DNA of 9,507 bases from Gammaproteobacteria bacterium (GTDB taxonomy: Bacteria > Pseudomonadota > Gammaproteobacteria > Tenderiales > Tenderiaceae): contig JAJRWO010000325.1 in assembly GCA_024276775.1 (NCBI GenBank), positions 1 through 9,507 on the forward strand. Direction: 5' to 3'. Every line of letters starts with the position of its first letter. The first letter of the stretch is position 1. Positions 6,661 to 9,507 of the stretch are shown piece after piece. A program made the position numbers and the translations under genes. The notes under the pieces are model-generated. The model was not told the DNA's origin and ran no database searches. It saw only the letters and a program-made list of their open reading frames with translations.

Positions 6661-7452
6661 CTAAGCCCCCCTCGTCATTACACGGCGAGTCATATAGCGC
6701 ATCATTTTCGGCCAGCTTACGTTGTTATCAGCAAAAATCAGTTTTCTCGCAAATGTTGACACGTTATCACTGCCAAATACGGTGATTCGTCTAACTTGTA
6801 ACTTGTCTTCCTCCGGCCGGTACCAACCGCTTCGGGTAATACACGCACTACGAAAGCCAACCTGTTTCACTGTTTCAATAATGCTGTTATTAAAATGCCC
6901 ATAAGGGTAAGCAAAACTCTCAACTGATTTCGATAAAATATTTTCCAGGTCTTGCTTTGAACCGTAAATTTCATCTTGGATAGATTGGGGTGACTGTTGA
7001 ATGAGATCACAGTGAGTACGGCTGTGCGCGCCAACCTCCATACCCATTTCATCAAGAGCCTTGAGTTCAGCTTGACTCATCATCGGCAACACCTGCTCAC
7101 TACCTTTGGCCCATGAACTTACCGCGCCAACCTCATTGCTAACCACATACCAGGTGGCTGAAAGACCTCGTTCATACATCAATTTTGCAGCATTCATATT
7201 ATTGGCGTAGCCATCATCGAAAGTAATGACAACACCCGATAACGGGCAGTCCGAATCAAGCAATCGTCCAACAGGAAATACACCGATAGAGCGATCAACA
7301 AGATAATCTAACTGGGCCGTAAAATCTGCTAACGTAACCTCCCAAGGCCATGTTGCATGCTGGGCCTCGGTGATCGAGTGGTACATTAGCACCACGATCC
7401 CTTTAGGGACCCCATTGCCAACCATTGCCTGAGTAATAGGATCAAGCTTCAT
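6661..7452 (-). CDS. Polysaccharide deacetylase, NodB/CE4 family
   Basis: 263 residues. It should remove N- or O-acetyl groups from sugars of the polymer or its lipid-linked precursor by a metal-dependent hydrolysis. CE4 motifs are present: TFDDGY (77-82, Asp79 as base and Asp80 as metal ligand), HSRTH (143-147, two His metal ligands) and FAYPYGHFN (180-188). VVLMYHSI (20-27) is the usual strand before the barrel in this family. No signal peptide or transmembrane helix is apparent, so it probably acts in the cytoplasm on the lipid-linked intermediate, unlike secreted CE4 enzymes. ATG at 7452 lies nine bases after the sulfotransferase stop; its ribosome site is weak (GGAA at the end of that gene), suggesting coupling. 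A C-terminal basic tail (RYMTRRVMTRGA) could aid membrane contact. The acetylated substrate is not identified. Confidence 0.92.
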   Translation of the reverse strand: MKLDPITQAMVGNGVPKGIVVLMYHSITEAQHATWPWEVTLADFTAQLDYLVDRSIGVFPVGRLLDSDCPLSGVVITFDDGYANNMNAAKLMYERGLSATWYVVSNEVGAVSSWAKGSEQVLPMMSQAELKALDEMGMEVGAHSRTHCDLIQQSPQSIQDEIYGSKQDLENILSKSVESFAYPYGHFNNSIIETVKQVGFRSACITRSGWYRPEEDKLQVRRITVFGSDNVSTFARKLIFADNNVSWPKMMRYMTRRVMTRGA

Positions 7453-7461
7453 TATATAAAT

Positions 7462-8265
7462 TCAGTATTTCCATTGCTGCATTTCTTCAGCAACGATAGA
7501 TTTGAGGCGTCGCCTTTCAAAAAAACCAAGTTTGCTATCATCCACAGAGTTCCAGTTCACCTTGCTTCTATTCACAAAATCATCAGTAATATTATCAATA
7601 TTGATATAACCTCTTATCTGCTGAATCACTGATGAACGATCAACTAAATCTTCATAGCGTATTTTCAAACCAAACTCGCACAGACGAAACTCCTGGGCCA
7701 AATCTCGCCAGATCCCACCAAAATATTCAATTGGATCGCGGCCAGGTGGCAGATCCATCCACTTTCTTTGTTTGATCGAACTAACACAATCAAAGGGGTG
7801 GCGAACGAGAAAAATAAACAGCGCTTCTGGGTAAAGCATTTTGAGGAACGTTGCCGTTTGAACGTCTGCCAATACTTCTTTCACGCCCCAGCGGCTAAAG
7901 CCATTATTCACAGCCGGATCTCGATAAATAGTATTAATAGCCGTCTTGATTGCCCGGTAGATATTATCTTCATCTGAATTCATGCAAGCTATCCACTCAT
8001 CCTCGCCCAAAGAAGCACTAATATATCGCTGAAATTGATCGGCCCCGTTGCCACCATAGCCATATTTAAAGCGCTGCCCACCAGGGCCAAGCATTTGTTG
8101 GTAACGCACAAATGCATTAGAGAAATCACTCAATGCTCCGCCGGACTCACCCCAAACGATGATTTTTTTGGACGAACAAAGCAAACGCTGTACAAGCGTA
8201 CTGCCCGATCGCCAGCCCGCAGAAAAAATAAAAACAGGGGCATTTATTTTATCATCTATTACCAA
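7462..8265 (-). CDS. PAPS-dependent sulfotransferase family protein
   Basis: 267 residues. It should transfer sulfate from PAPS to a hydroxyl or amino group, most likely on a sugar of the polymer made by the neighbouring genes. GWRSGSTLVQRLL (17-29) is the 5'-phosphosulfate-binding loop, and FLVRHPFDCVSS (152-163) is the 3'-phosphate-binding segment with Arg155 and Ser162/163. WGVKE (126-130) and IRYEDLV (202-208) are also typical of bacterial Sulfotransfer_1/3 proteins. The start is TTG at 8265: an in-frame TAA lies at 8274-8272, and the next Met is residue 58, after the PAPS loop. The site before it is GGA at 8277-8275 with a nine-base gap. A T7 run overlaps the TTG, and a 12-codon mini-ORF with a better ribosome site runs into it (see separate entries). 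It is followed after nine bases by the deacetylase. The acceptor is unknown; lipid or protein sulfation is less likely given the context. Confidence 0.9.
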   Translation of the reverse strand: MVIDDKINAPVFIFSAGWRSGSTLVQRLLCSSKKIIVWGESGGALSDFSNAFVRYQQMLGPGGQRFKYGYGGNGADQFQRYISASLGEDEWIACMNSDEDNIYRAIKTAINTIYRDPAVNNGFSRWGVKEVLADVQTATFLKMLYPEALFIFLVRHPFDCVSSIKQRKWMDLPPGRDPIEYFGGIWRDLAQEFRLCEFGLKIRYEDLVDRSSVIQQIRGYINIDNITDDFVNRSKVNWNSVDDSKLGFFERRRLKSIVAEEMQQWKY

Positions 8266-8297
8266 AAAAATTTATCCAATATACTTTTCAAAACCAT
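8259..8297 (-). other. 12-codon mini-ORF overlapping the sulfotransferase start
   Basis: ATG at 8297-8295 has AGGTGG six bases before it (8309-8304), the best ribosome site in this part of the block. It encodes MVLKSILDKFFW and ends with TAA at 8261-8259, just past the sulfotransferase TTG. Terminating ribosomes could restart at that TTG. With one extra T in the T7 run this ATG would read directly into the sulfotransferase, giving an 11-residue longer N-terminus. Confidence 0.45.
8264..8270 (-). repeat. T7 run at the sulfotransferase start codon
   Basis: Seven A on the + strand, T7 in the message. The last two T belong to the TTG start. Length change alters both the distance from GGA (8277-8275) to TTG and the frame joining the upstream ATG at 8297 to the sulfotransferase. 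Confidence 0.7.
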
Positions 8298-8313
8298 AAC
8301 AACCCACCTAAAA

Positions 8314-9507
8314 TTAAGACATTTTACGCTTTATAAAACCATACCAACGCTCTCTTTCCAGTCGTAATGCAGTAATAGGGAGTATAACAACTGACGCCAC
8401 ATACCCCGCCCCTCCGACACAAGACAATCCAAAAAAATAGGTTATCGAGTCCGTACCAATACCAAATCTATACATCAAAAAATCCATTAGGTACATAGCA
8501 AAAAACATAACCAAACAAGGCAACAAAGCAGGCCCCATCTCCTTTAAAAAGTACTGCCGGCGCACTTTTAAAACTCGTGAGGTCAAACCCGTAAGCCTGA
8601 ATGCGTGATAAGCAAACACCAACACAATTCCATAGGCAATCATATCCATACCGTATGGCAACATAAATGCGACCGACACAATCAATAACAACAATACCTC
8701 GATTGAGATAAGCAATTGACGACCTACATTTTTTGTTCCTTCGGCAACGGCACCACTAGGATTTATCATGCAGCGAAACACACCTGTTAATGCCAAAATC
8801 TGTAACACAGGAATAGCATCAGCCCAATGTAAGCCAAAAACATTAAGGATAAACGACTCTGCCAGCCACCAAAGGCCAATGTAAAATGGTAACGTATAAA
8901 ACGTGACTATGAATAAAGAACGTCCGTAATAATACCTGACGGCCGCCATATCATCGATACTACTGGCAACCTGTCTAAATAACGGTTGATTAACCGCCCC
9001 ACCAACGACCTCCATCGGCATAGCACTTAAGCTAAATCCCTTGTTAAATAAACCAAGCGCAGCCGCTCCCATCCACTTGCTTATTATAAAATTAACACTT
9101 TGCTGCCGGAGATAAGCCACAATATCGTTGAGTGAAACCTTGATCCCAAAACTCGAATGTTTCTTTAAAATTGGCAAGTCCAGAGCCATCACTGGCAGCC
9201 AACTTGAGCGCCAAGTCAAAAATAAAATATTAGTCAGCGTCCCAATCAAACCACCCAAAACAAGACTCCAGACACCATAACCAGACAACGCCATAATGAC
9301 TGACGAAGAGCCACCAGCAAACATACTGAAAATACGCCCTTGGGTAATTACTTTGAAATTCATAGCCCGCTGTAATACAGCATTTGGCATTCCCAAAAAT
9401 GGCTTCAACAAAAAGCCCACGGCTGAAACCTTGATCAAATCAGCAAGTACTGGATCATCAAACCACATAGCGATAATATCGCTGAGAAAATAGAAGCTGA
9501 GAAAAAA
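8314..9507 (-). CDS. PST/Wzx-type oligosaccharide flippase, C-terminal 397 residues (5' end outside window)
   Basis: Polytopic inner-membrane protein of the Polysacc_synt family (MOP superfamily) that should flip the undecaprenyl-linked repeat unit to the periplasmic face. The frame stays open to base 9507, and the first internal Met (9468) is followed by WFDDPVLADLIKVSAV and then VLQRAMNFKVITQGRI, a stretch that in full-length relatives (about 480 residues) lies roughly 100 residues from the N-terminus, so the true start is upstream of the window. About nine hydrophobic segments are visible, including FSMFAGGSSSVIMALSG, ISIEVLLLLIVSVAF and LLPCLVMFFAMYLMDFLMY. The conserved GLFNKGFSLSAMP stretch resembles WzxC/TuaB-like members. 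It ends with TAA, and the sulfotransferase TTG follows after 48 bases that contain a mini-ORF. Its presence suggests a Wzx/Wzy-type pathway rather than an ABC-transporter one. Substrate structure cannot be told. Confidence 0.9.
   Translation of the reverse strand, partial: FFLSFYFLSDIIAMWFDDPVLADLIKVSAVGFLLKPFLGMPNAVLQRAMNFKVITQGRIFSMFAGGSSSVIMALSGYGVWSLVLGGLIGTLTNILFLTWRSSWLPVMALDLPILKKHSSFGIKVSLNDIVAYLRQQSVNFIISKWMGAAALGLFNKGFSLSAMPMEVVGGAVNQPLFRQVASSIDDMAAVRYYYGRSLFIVTFYTLPFYIGLWWLAESFILNVFGLHWADAIPVLQILALTGVFRCMINPSGAVAEGTKNVGRQLLISIEVLLLLIVSVAFMLPYGMDMIAYGIVLVFAYHAFRLTGLTSRVLKVRRQYFLKEMGPALLPCLVMFFAMYLMDFLMYRFGIGTDSITYFFGLSCVGGAGYVASVVILPITALRLERERWYGFIKRKMS

Noticed and set aside
1..9507. 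CRISPR array, tRNA, rRNA, insertion sequence or attachment site
   Set aside because: No regularly spaced repeats, cloverleaf, transposase or flanking terminal repeats were seen on reading both strands.

Overview
The window looks like a chromosomal segment of an environmental gamma- or betaproteobacterium. This rests on the threonyl-tRNA synthetase, which keeps the proteobacterial residue spacing of the E. coli enzyme, and on a moderate GC content with Shine-Dalgarno sites of the AGGA/AAAAGG type. The sequence alone does not give a genus. All recognised genes are on the minus strand, so transcription runs from high to low coordinates.

From 9507 down to 1689 lies a compact surface- or exopolysaccharide gene block. 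In transcription order it holds: the C-terminal part of a PST/Wzx-type flippase (cut by the window edge), a PAPS-type sulfotransferase, a NodB-type polysaccharide deacetylase, three family 2 glycosyltransferases, and a five-helix membrane protein with a periplasmic sulfatase-fold domain. Intergenic distances are 48, 9, 4, -8, 72 and -1 bases, which fits one polycistronic transcript. The likely job is to assemble a repeat unit on a lipid carrier (glycosyltransferases), decorate it with sulfate and remove acyl groups (sulfotransferase, deacetylase, and possibly the sulfatase-fold enzyme), and flip it across the inner membrane. The polymerase, initiating transferase and export genes are not here and would be expected upstream of the window.

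From 1688 to 1286 there is about 400 bases with no convincing gene. Below it, from 1285 to the left edge, is the N-terminal two thirds of thrS, a housekeeping gene with its own ribosome binding site, probably independent of the polysaccharide block.

The most interesting points are small ones in the block. (1) The sulfotransferase has only a TTG start preceded by a T7 run. A 12-codon mini-ORF with a much better ribosome binding site enters this run and would fuse in frame to the sulfotransferase if the run had one more T. (2) The three glycosyltransferases carry an A8, an A8 and a G9 run respectively, which are possible on/off slippage sites. (3) The 'sulfatase' has Thr where sulfatases need Cys or Ser and lacks the Arg of the maturation motif, so it is probably not a sulfatase. 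No CRISPR array, tRNA, rRNA or insertion sequence was seen.
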